This document shows, one piece after another, positions 24,517-33,209 of a DNA stretch of 64,000 nt. Source of the DNA: Hypoxylon rubiginosum (lineage: Eukaryota > Ascomycota > Sordariomycetes > Xylariales > Hypoxylaceae). The position numbers were made by a program, and so were the translations under genes. Below the pieces are notes generated by a model that was not told the origin of the DNA, did no database searches, and saw nothing but the letters and a program-made list of their open reading frames with translations. The stretch spans positions 372,001 through 436,000 of the forward strand of contig CADCXA010000055.1 of the NCBI GenBank assembly GCA_902806565.1, given 5' to 3'. Numbering within the stretch: the first letter of the stretch is position 1; every line of letters starts with the position of its first letter.

Positions 24517-26547
24517 ATGCCGTCCTCTTCTCTCTTTTTGCCTCGTTCGTTACTTTCCTATCTAGCTATCTTCATACCTGTCAGGGCAGCTACAGCGCCT
24601 ATTGCTGCGACCTGGTCCGACTCGACTTTTGGGCCGGATGGGCCTTGGCCGGCAGTTGAGGTCACCTTGGGCAATGAACAGAAGATATCGTTGTATCCAG
24701 GACGAGAATTTCAGACCTTCCTCCTAACGAGCGACTACTGTAATCACAACACGACAATACCATGTTATGCTAACCAAGCCGGACTCTACAATGACGCTCG
24801 AAGCCAGGTCGAGACGACTGGAAGCACGGGTCAAATTCAGTATAAGTCGAACCCGGATTATATGTTAGGCGTGGATGTACAGGGGGAAATGACGACTTCA
24901 TGGGTTGATACAGTAGATTTCGGCGGCGCAACGATTGAAAATGTTTCTCTGGCATTGTTGGACCAATCCTACATGGCTTATCCTGATGGCACATGGTATC
25001 CTTTGACTGTCGGCTGTCTAGGAATAGGAGCGCCAAATACGATCAACCAGAGCTTCTCAAATAGTTACGGGCCTGCTATCAATGCTAGTCTCATTCCTGG
25101 ATATCTGTTCGAGCAAAACACCGTCGCATCAAACTCTTTCGGTATGCATATTGGTTCGGCGAATCCTAAAATGCCTGGGTCGTTCTATTTTGGCGGCTAC
25201 GATCAAAACCGAATTGTGGGAGAGGTCCTTACATACGACGACGACTACACGAAAGCGATCACTTTGAAGGATATTAGTATCAAAGTAATGGATGGCTCTT
25301 CGCCGTGGGAGTATGAGTCTCTAGGTGGCCTTCTTGCTTCGGGCAATTCGTCCATCAATTCCGGAGGTGTTCAGGTCTCCGTCGATGGCTGCTCCCCCTA
25401 TCTGTCACTCCCCAAGTCGACATGCGATGCTATCGCAAAGGAGCTGCCTGTGACATATAATGAAGACCTCGGTCTGTATTTCTGGAATACTAACGACTCG
25501 AAGTACACGCAAATTGTCAGCTCGCCTTCCGTTCTGGAATTCGTTTTTATCGGTGACTCGAACACCCAGAATGTTTCTATCTCTGTTCCGTTTCGCCACC
25601 TGAATCTCACGCTAACCGCGCCGTTGGTCGATAAATCAACGCAATATTTCCCTTGCTACACCGGTCCATCGAAGTCGTTCACGCTTGGTCGAGCTTTCTT
25701 GCAGGATGCATTTGTCGGTGCTAATTGGGGTTCAAAGTCATGGTGGCTCGCGCAGGCGCCTGGCCCGAATATACCATCCCCGTCTGTTGTCGAGCTCGCG
25801 AACGGGGATTCGGTCAAAGCCAGTTCAAACGATTGGAAAGAATCGTGGTCCGGGTCTTGGACGGCTCTTACTGCGGAGGAAGTGAGCAGCTCGGCCAGTG
25901 TAAGCGCTCCCGTCACATCTAGCACACCTGGCTCAACCAATGAGACAATTCTCGAGCCGGCTAGTCAATCGGCTGGTCTTTCGATAGGAGCTCAAGCTGG
26001 TATTGGTGTAGGCGTAGGCATTGCCGGCCTGGCGATCATTGGTGCCATTGCCTTCTTTTTCATACGGCGTCGCAAAGCAGCGCCGTCCGATGGAGCAACG
26101 TCTAACACGACACCGCAAGCACCAAACCAAGGGTATTACGCGCCTGTCAAAAACCCCAGCTCACCTGGTATGACGGAGACATCTACAGCCGCTTCAGGGC
26201 AACCGCCGAACATGATGATGTATAACCAGCAATATTATCAACAATACCCTCAACAATACGCACAACCATATCTGCAACCGTTCCCCCAACAATACCCTCA
26301 GCAGTTTATACAACCCTACGGCCAGCCGTACAGCGCAGAGTTGCCAGGCCTTGGAAATACACCAACGGAGTTACCAGGATCAGGAACGTACGATCCGCAT
26401 CTTCTTGACGGCACTCAAGTCTACGGTCAGGCATCTCCACAACAAAACTATGCATCACCTCAATCGTCATATCCACCACATTTAGATGCGGAACAGCCGC
26501 ATCCAATAGCACAATCACCGATACATCAACATGGACAGGCGATATAA
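24517..26547 (+). CDS. Pepsin-fold (A1-like) membrane-anchored protein, probably catalytically degenerate
   Basis: This is a single-exon gene of about 676 residues. An in-frame ATG also exists at 24448, but the ATG at 24517 begins a clean signal peptide (MPSSSLFLPRSLLSYLAIFIPVRA) and is preferred. Residues of about 25-440 have the two-lobed A1 aspartic peptidase layout (W..V.VTLGN...; FYFGGYD; FTLGRAFLQDAFVG). The usual D-T-G-S of lobe 1 is replaced by a segment reading FQTFLLTSDYCN. The second motif reads SVDGCSPYLSLP (Asp about 290). A Ser/Thr stalk, one membrane helix (about 493-518, GIGVGVGIAGLAIIGAIAFFFI followed by RRRK) and a Gln/Tyr/Pro-rich cytoplasmic tail with QQYPQQY repeats follow. 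It is most likely a plasma-membrane or cell-wall protein. It may act as a binding or sensing protein rather than a protease. Confidence 0.88.
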   Translation: MPSSSLFLPRSLLSYLAIFIPVRAATAPIAATWSDSTFGPDGPWPAVEVTLGNEQKISLYPGREFQTFLLTSDYCNHNTTIPCYANQAGLYNDARSQVETTGSTGQIQYKSNPDYMLGVDVQGEMTTSWVDTVDFGGATIENVSLALLDQSYMAYPDGTWYPLTVGCLGIGAPNTINQSFSNSYGPAINASLIPGYLFEQNTVASNSFGMHIGSANPKMPGSFYFGGYDQNRIVGEVLTYDDDYTKAITLKDISIKVMDGSSPWEYESLGGLLASGNSSINSGGVQVSVDGCSPYLSLPKSTCDAIAKELPVTYNEDLGLYFWNTNDSKYTQIVSSPSVLEFVFIGDSNTQNVSISVPFRHLNLTLTAPLVDKSTQYFPCYTGPSKSFTLGRAFLQDAFVGANWGSKSWWLAQAPGPNIPSPSVVELANGDSVKASSNDWKESWSGSWTALTAEEVSSSASVSAPVTSSTPGSTNETILEPASQSAGLSIGAQAGIGVGVGIAGLAIIGAIAFFFIRRRKAAPSDGATSNTTPQAPNQGYYAPVKNPSSPGMTETSTAASGQPPNMMMYNQQYYQQYPQQYAQPYLQPFPQQYPQQFIQPYGQPYSAELPGLGNTPTELPGSGTYDPHLLDGTQVYGQASPQQNYASPQSSYPPHLDAEQPHPIAQSPIHQHGQAI

Positions 26548-26596
26548 CAATGATTCCGCGCGGAGTTGGCGTTTACGGGATACGGAGAAGATCGGG

Positions 26597-26602
26597 AATA
26601 AA
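26597..26602 (+). terminator. AATAAA polyadenylation-signal-like hexamer
   Basis: A canonical AATAAA lies 50 bp after the stop codon of the pepsin-fold gene, on the same strand. A 3' end just downstream is plausible, although fungal signals are loose. Confidence 0.4.
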
Positions 26603-29051
26603 ACTTAGGGGTTGGGTATCGAAATCCCCTAACACCTCTTTTCAGTCTCTTTATTACATCATTCTGCCTATTTATTTTTTCTCAAGTTATATACGAATCG
26701 CACATAGATAGCGTGTAGGATTTTGGGCATAAGGATAAGCGGCCATTGATACCATTTGGATGAACAGGTTGGATCTTTCTATGACAATACTACCTGGTAA
26801 TGGGGTATTATTCTGAAGTACCTAGATAAAATACTACATGTGAGCGCATGAATGCATTCTGCCTTGTACTATTTTCGTTCAGCACCTCCTTGCTTTTCAT
26901 TTGGCTGTCTCCGGCATGTTCGTGGCTCCATGTCCCCTTGGCATAGGACCGATCTACAGTGATTCGTCCTATGCAGTATCGAGAACGAATCATAGGGTGA
27001 CAGCGAGGAAGCCACATCATTGTACGGACAGGTTACAAGGAGAGACCTTCGATTTGTAGACCGGAAGGATCAAATGCATAGCTGCGGCGTCAATTTTAGA
27101 AATCTTGGGTCACACAAGTTTGATAACCAGGTTAAATTGCAAGCCTAGACCGTGTGTCAGGTACTGTATAGAGCTAGTCTCTTCCAGCCGTTGTCTCGCT
27201 GTGGTACGTCGTAATATCTAAAGTTCAAGGCACTACTCGCGATTAATGGGGCGGAAAATAAGCTCCAACTCAGTACCTACTGTACCTCATATCAGCGTGT
27301 AAGTCTTCAGCGTTTTACGAGAGGGCCAATAGGGCACTTTCTCGTGAAGTTGGTCCGCGCTGTGGAGTTTGCGGCCACTACCGCACCTAGGTACCTATGT
27401 ACATTATCCCGTCCTTCTAGCTTGGCAGCTTGGCTAGGGATCACGTACGGCTTGGCTATCCGATGTACAGTACTTCGTACAAATCATAGAATGCCATTGG
27501 AATATCCCTTGTCTTCAGCTTAAGCGATCTTTCCCATGTTTCGCCAATATCAGGATCAGCTATGCTGTAATTTCTTTTCTTCCCGTCTCACGTAAGATTC
27601 GAATATGAGAACCGAAGATCCTTGAATTTCACGAGGAAAAAGAAAATTCAGTTGAAAAAGGCAGTTTGGGAATGAGTTTTCGAATTTCCCCTTCCTTCAT
27701 TCGCTAGCTTACATGCACCATGTATATGTACTGCTGTCTAAGGAACGATCCTATTTTTGGAGCAAGGTCACTTCACTACCGGTACATCTACAGTTGGAGA
27801 TCTTCTGGGGCTGTGGCGTTCCTTGGGGGTTACATGGTAAATGGCGGGGATTCCTAATCAGGTAAAATCTTCCTGTAACCAAGAGGCGCAACCATATCGA
27901 AGCTGAAAGACCTAACCCAATAAGAAGCCAGTTTAGTTAGGTGACGACGACCTCCTGTTTGAACCCATATATCAACATGATGGCTATCATGATCATGACG
28001 ACAGACAATAGTCTAATCTATCAGATGGTGTTGGATTCGAGATATCTTTATTTCTCTATTTCCCCAGTATGAGTGCCCTTTGCAACTGGATACATTTTCC
28101 ACACCATCTAGTCTTTTACCGTTCTCGTCACCAGATGGCACCACTGAGCAGGTCGTGGTGGGTGACATGGAACGAATTCTTGTATCTAACATCCTCAAAT
28201 TCCTTTGAAGCGTCTCTGTGCCAGAAGTGCTCCTGGCTCATACTGTTATACCTGAAGCCCCCGGCTATCTACAACACCAATTATATCTGCCAATGTTTCT
28301 AACAGAATTGATCAGCTACTAGTATGGGATCCTTAGTTCTCCGAATATGACCGTATATACACGGCGCAGACTAGAACGAATCAACTCGAGGTTGGAGGTG
28401 TAGTCTCCTATCAATAAAAATTGAGATATCAATGGCTAGTGTAGAGAAGCTGTGCTGAATTATTATCTACGCTTCGTACTTCGTAGTTCCCGGACGAAAT
28501 CAAGCTCATAATGACGAGGCCAAAAGCAGCTAGTTTTATGCCGCTTGAATTTCACTGCTCCCGATTAGCAATGGTATCCCTACCGTTGTTCTACTATCGA
28601 TCTTATCAAAGCCATGATAATGGTGGCATCACGGTATGAAATACTCGTTAATTTAGTGAGTACCCATTTCACATTCTTAGCGAGGAGAACGCAGCTAACT
28701 ATGATGAAAGATACATATAACATTTCCTTCCTTTGATCCCCTCAAAAATGGACATTAGTGGACGACTAGACTAGGCGATGCTCTTCTCTAGAGAGCTCCG
28801 TCATGCGCCCGTCACGCACACAATGGGAAATTTTCTTGAGCCAAATGTCGTCACTCAGACGCCATGGAATAGGGCTTCGACACCTAGGTAGGTAGTCAAG
28901 TGTCATATATCTGGGTGGGCGAACTTATTTTGCGTATGCATCAAACTCCAGTCATACATATCATAAAATCCTTTCACGGGGCGAAGACAGACGCCCAAAA
29001 AATCGAAAATTTCAAAAGGATTTCCGGTTCTAAGTCTATCAGTTAGAAAAC
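26603..29051. other. Long gene-free stretch
   Basis: No gene was recognised on either strand. The stretch holds TACCTAGGTA-type palindromes (27386-27398, 28881-28895) and related GTAC-rich words (27468, 28467). The short frames present have no family features. Confidence 0.45.
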
Positions 29052-29612
29052 ATGCATGGTAATTCCATCCTCATTGCCCTTCTTGCGGCCACGTCGTCCT
29101 CAGCCCTTGCCCCGGTTAATCCGGTGGTCATTGTCCACAGTATCGTCGCTCCTCGTCAGGAGACCTCAACAATCATTAGCGAGGCTACCTCCATTTTCAA
29201 TTCCCTGACATCTGGAGTTTTCAGCGACTCGACGATGTCTTCCTCAACAATGTCCTCCTCCGATCTGTCTTCTTCAGACTCTAGCTCAAGCATGAGCTCA
29301 GACATGAGCAGCTCAGACATGAGCAGCACGGATATGAGCAGCTCGTCCATGAGTACAGACATGAGTTCGTCTATGAGCTCAGATATGAGTTCGTCTATGA
29401 GCAGCTCAGATATGAGCTCGTCCATGTCGACCACCGGCACCGATTCTACGATGACTTCCAGCAACATGGCCGGCGGTACCATGACCAGTTCGGGAAGCTC
29501 GGGAAGCTCGACAGGCATGTCCGGATCTACAGCAGCGGCAGCAAGAGTCACGGCAGCGCCCGCAGCGGGCGTAGTGGCTGCTGCCGGTATATTTGCGGCT
29601 GTTATGGCCTAG
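29052..29612 (+). CDS. Secreted Ser/Met-repeat protein, probable GPI-anchored surface protein
   Basis: This is a single-exon gene of 186 residues. The N-terminus (ILIALLAATSSSALA) is a signal peptide. Residues of about 60-125 are an almost pure Ser/Met/Asp repeat built on DMSSS and SMSS units, in which the serine codons vary between TC and AG types. A Gly/Ser/Thr segment follows, then an Ala/Val-rich hydrophobic C-terminus (AAGVVAAAGIFAAVMA), the layout of a GPI-anchor signal. Ser-rich fungal wall proteins are common, but a Met-rich repeat is not. Methionine-rich patches can bind Cu(I), which is an inference only. A long antisense frame at 29156-29551 is a mirror of the repeat. Confidence 0.78.
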   Translation: MHGNSILIALLAATSSSALAPVNPVVIVHSIVAPRQETSTIISEATSIFNSLTSGVFSDSTMSSSTMSSSDLSSSDSSSSMSSDMSSSDMSSTDMSSSSMSTDMSSSMSSDMSSSMSSSDMSSSMSTTGTDSTMTSSNMAGGTMTSSGSSGSSTGMSGSTAAAARVTAAPAAGVVAAAGIFAAVMA

Positions 29613-30831
29613 GTGCTGCACTCAAGAGGTCGATTAGGCGTACGTTAGGTCTCCAATGGACTAGCGGAAAAATAGGGGGTGCATAAAAGGGGGTTGATTT
29701 CTCAGATGTAACAATTATCAGTAAAATTAAATATATAGCGCCCCAATCCCATCCGAGAACAGCGCAGTTCGGAGTATAGGGAGAAGGGCTATCCCCTACT
29801 TCTGAAAGGATAGGATACCACACTCGTTGTTGAAATATGAAACTACCAGAGCTCAATTAATCGGATGTCACTATCCTTACCTCGTTCATATTTGGATGTC
29901 TAGAGTTGAAACATTCGTGTTAGAGCAAACTTGAAGCCACTCTAGAAATTTAGTTACACGCAATCATTGACATTGATACGATTTAGGAGATAAATTATCG
30001 AAGCGAGATTCTGTTCACTTTTGAATATCCGTCCCGTACTCTGAGATTCAGCGATCGGCACCGACAAAAGTCGTCCGGTTATTGCTAGTGAAAGCATATA
30101 TATTTTAAAGGTAAGATTACCGTGCGCCACGTCAGACATATGCTTCTAGAGCTTCCATTTTCGCTGCCTAGGTAAACAAGCATGCCTTTAGGAGAACTCA
30201 TCAGACAGTGGCTGACTCCAGCCACGGTCGGTTCGAGTTGGTAGCGGGGGGAAATTTTACACCAGGTCCATCTGCCGGAGGATGAATCATCGATTTACCT
30301 ACCTAGGTACCTAGGTAGGTAGCTTTTCCTTCGCTGGTTCCGTGTCTTCTACCTAGAACTAATGTTGACACTATCTAGATTTGCCGGGCGGTAATCTTCT
30401 AACGCGTGCGCGAAAACTCTTCAAGGTTTACACCGTCCCTAACATGTAGGTACCTAGGTACCCTTGATCTAGATAGCCGTTATGCCCATTCTCATTCCTT
30501 GACCATACTTGCCAACTTGCGTAGTGTACTAATCAGTTCTTCCGCACTTCTCATAATCACCACCAGAACCTGAATCTACTGGGTGGCCCCAGATACCAGC
30601 CGGAGCACTGGTACCTGAGCAGCAGACCAGAATGGATCATATGTTCTCTCGTGTCCTATATATACCATATTACCCCTTTCTAATCATCCTTCGTCTTCGC
30701 TGGAGGGGAACTAGACTAAGGCGGAAGGAAACGCTCTATCATTCTTCGTTAGTACTCTCGGCACTGCTATTCTACTACTATACATTACAGCCGTATAAGC
30801 AGCCTCCCGCAGCTTCGGGCCCCTAGTAGCT
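29613..30831. other. Intergenic stretch with long TACCTAGGTA palindrome
   Basis: No gene was recognised. It holds the longest copy of the dispersed palindrome at 30296-30321 and another at 30446-30463. The frame at 30632-30826 may overlap the leader or a missed first exon of the 7TM gene downstream. Confidence 0.5.
30296..30321. repeat. Perfect 26-bp palindrome of the TACCTAGGTA family
   Basis: All 26 bases are self-complementary. The core is ACCTAGGTACCTAGGT, with TACCT and AGGTA ends. It is closely similar to the palindrome in the HET-gene intron (55061-55080). Confidence 0.9.
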
Positions 30832-32100
30832 ATGGTGGTAGGTTATGTCCTTTTAGGGACTGGACTGGCCGTTATTGCCCTCCGAATCTATGTACGGGCC
30901 GCGACATTCGGATGGAAAGGCCTCATGGCCGACGACTATTTGATGTTGCTGGTAGCGGTAAGTGGCTATCTATGAGCGTTGGCCCCGTAGAGTAAGTATA
31001 ATTGACGTTTATGGCTAGGCTCCGTATTCCGCGTTGACAGTAACTGTGCACATATCGATGATAGAATGTAAAGGTCTGTCCAATGACAGGATGACGATTG
31101 AGGAGCGCAGGTCCCTCAATCCCGGAGACGAAGAATATTTACTAAGGTATGCAGTATAAGAGTTGCTTCTTTGCTAGGTACCTGCCTACCTAGGTAGTTA
31201 GAAACTGACGCTTATGAAAGGTTCGAGGGGCCAAAGCTGTGATTTGCGCTCGAGTTCTATACACCATCGTCTTGTGGCTAACAAAAGCGGCCATGTTGGC
31301 GTTTTACAAGCGTCTCACGGTAAGAAATCACTTCAGTGCTAATGGTCATTTTATCGAGGAGGACTAATACACCATATTCGCAGGACCGCCTCGGAGCATA
31401 TAGAACGCGCATACGCGTCGGATTCATTCTGCTCGCTGTTTCATGGTTAAGCAACTTCCTTGCTACCTTTGTCGATTGCCGCCCATTCTACAAGAACTGG
31501 CAGATATATCCTGACCCAGGGCGTAAGTCTACCAGAAGCCAACTCATGGAACGAAATTGACGTTACATGGTGCATTGCTACCCGGCCTCTTCTCCTAACG
31601 GCCTGCTTGGCACGCTGGGCCTCAACATCATCACCAGCCTCTACGTCCTCTTCGTGCCCATGCCAATCTTGTGGATGGCGAACATCAAATGGTGGAAGAA
31701 GCTGGGACTGGTATTGCTGATATCGGGGAACGGCTTCGTTATCGCGGTAGCGTGCCTCCGGGTATTCTTCCTGCTGACCTGCCGCAGAAACGACCCCGAG
31801 CAAGCAGGTAGATGGGCACTGCATGTCTGCTTTGTGGCGGTGGTGACAATCAATCTTCCGCTATTCTTCCCGCTCATAAGTCGGTGGATAACCACCATGG
31901 TTGCGGTACAACCAACTTTCCGACGGCTACGGACGATCTCGGTGTGGGAACAGACGCCTAGCTCAACAGAACCCAAGAGCTATAAGCGTAGAAGAGTGGA
32001 TAGTGGTGTCGGCCTCGAGATGGGCTTTAAAACTGATAGTGGAGCGAACGCACGAGATGTGTCGGCCGAGGGCGTGCTGGAACACTCCTCGAGGGGATAG
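30832..32100 (+). CDS. 7TM rhodopsin-like fungal integral membrane protein, possibly broken
   Basis: Pieces read 30832-30957, 31019-31153, 31221-31319, 31384-31522 and about 31570-32100. They predict seven membrane helices, beginning MVVGYVLLGTGLAVIALRIYV and including DYLMLLVAAPYSALTV, VLYTIVLWLTKAAMLAFYKRL, FVPMPILWM and ISGNGFVIAVACLRVFFLL. Family landmarks are DDYLM, KAAMLAFYKRLT, DCRPFYKNWQIYPDPG and CYPASSP...LNIITSLYVLFVPMPILW. These place it in the fungal rhodopsin-domain membrane family, which includes PTH11-like putative receptors. Introns 1-3 have good GT..AG ends, but no AG exists where intron 4 should end (31523-31572). So either splicing is non-canonical or the gene is damaged. 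The extracellular N-terminus is short, and the frame is open upstream only to 30799, so a missed first exon is possible. Intron 2 contains a TACCTAGGTA palindrome. Confidence 0.75.
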
Positions 32101-32702
32101 ATCTATGACGATTCACGGAAATTATAGCAGAAACTCTCCACGACTGCAAATCGGTAAGCTAGAATATTCCACGTAAGATAATTTCAAAGTGACACTCTTT
32201 GATTCATATATTCTTAGCTGATGACGACCTGAACCTCGCTATGTAATAGGGCAAGACGAAAAGAATACAAAGCACCATTGCCACCGAATTTAAGGGTGTT
32301 CAAAAAGGGGGCGGATTTCACTCAAATGTTTTCATGCAGATAAAATATAAACTGTTGCTCTGATATTAAGGCCTTTCGTATATGTACAGGTGCTGTTAGC
32401 CATAAATGTCGACGAGCTTTTAAACCGTGTATGTAACATGAGATAGTATACACATTATACCTTTCCCAACCAAAAGACCTAATAGTCCCAAAAAACCTGG
32501 TATATATTTTCCGAAAACCACGTTACAAATATCCAACTCCCCTATCCATCAACACCACCCCTGTTCGGTGTGGTCTAAGAGATGTCCCATTTTCAGAGAT
32601 CAAAACGTCTCGAGCCCGTTCCGATAGAAAGATGTGATGATGGTTAAGCGAGCGGATAGCCCCCACGTCTGGGTAGGTAGTAAGACTCTTTTTTTTATTT
32701 AT
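32101..32702. other. Convergent intergenic stretch
   Basis: The 3' regions of the 7TM gene (+) and hydrophobin gene (-). A poly-T tract near 32690 precedes the hydrophobin stop. No gene was seen. Confidence 0.5.
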
Positions 32703-33002
32703 TTAATCGACAACGCCGGTAGGGGTCTGGCAGAGGACATCCTGGCCGAGGATGGGCAGGACGCAGCAGCGGGCGCGCTGGCCGATGGCGGCGCACTCGG
32801 CGCTGAAGTCGGCGGCGTCGGTGGGGACCGTGGGTGGGTTGGCGCAGTCGAGGTCGGCGACGCCGAGGACGTCGGTCGCGCAGCACTGCGAGGTCCCGTA
32901 CAGGCCCGAGCAGGGGGTGTAGACCTGGCGCTCCTCGACGGTGGGCGCGGCCATGGCGGCGGCGGCGAAGATGGTAGCGACGGCAGCAGTGATGAACATC
33001 AT
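32703..33002 (-). CDS. Class II hydrophobin
   Basis: About 99 residues in one exon, starting at the ATG-ATG pair (33002). The frame is open upstream to 33212, but that part is serine/leucine-rich leader and the signal peptide starts here (ITAAVATIFAAAAMAAP). Eight cysteines are spaced C-x8-CC-x11-C-x16-C-x8-CC-x10-C, the class II hydrophobin pattern: TPCSGLYGTSQCC, DLDC, AECAAIGQRARCC, DVLC. Such proteins are secreted and self-assemble into amphipathic films on aerial hyphae and spores. Class II hydrophobin genes usually have introns; here none is needed. Codons are strongly GC-ending compared with the flanks, which fits high expression. A TATA box lies 200 bp upstream. Confidence 0.95.
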   Translation of the reverse strand: MMFITAAVATIFAAAAMAAPTVEERQVYTPCSGLYGTSQCCATDVLGVADLDCANPPTVPTDAADFSAECAAIGQRARCCVLPILGQDVLCQTPTGVVD

Positions 33003-33200
33003 TTTGATGGTTGTTTGTTGGAGTTTTAGTAAAAACTTGTTTGGCTTGTTTTGAGCGAGAGAATTATGTATAAGCGAGAGCTGTTGGAGCGAGAGTAAAG
33101 TCTTTAAAATAGAGGCTTTGTAGTTGTTGGAATGCGGAGATGTCTTTGTGTGATGAACTGGATGATAGAAACTAGAACCGAGATCATGAGGAAGAGGCGA

Positions 33201-33209
33201 GGCTTTATA
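33201..33209 (-). promoter_or_regulatory. TATA box of hydrophobin gene
   Basis: TATAAAGCC on the minus strand lies about 200 bp upstream of the hydrophobin ATG. It would place the transcript start near 33170-33180 and give a leader of about 170 bases. Confidence 0.5.

Noticed and set aside
29156..29551. 131-codon antisense frame opposite the Ser/Met gene
   Set aside because: It arises from the repeat structure; the sense strand has the signal peptide and GPI-like tail.
32634..33029. 131-codon frame (+) over the hydrophobin
   Set aside because: It is Gly/Ala/Asp-rich antisense of the eight-Cys hydrophobin frame.
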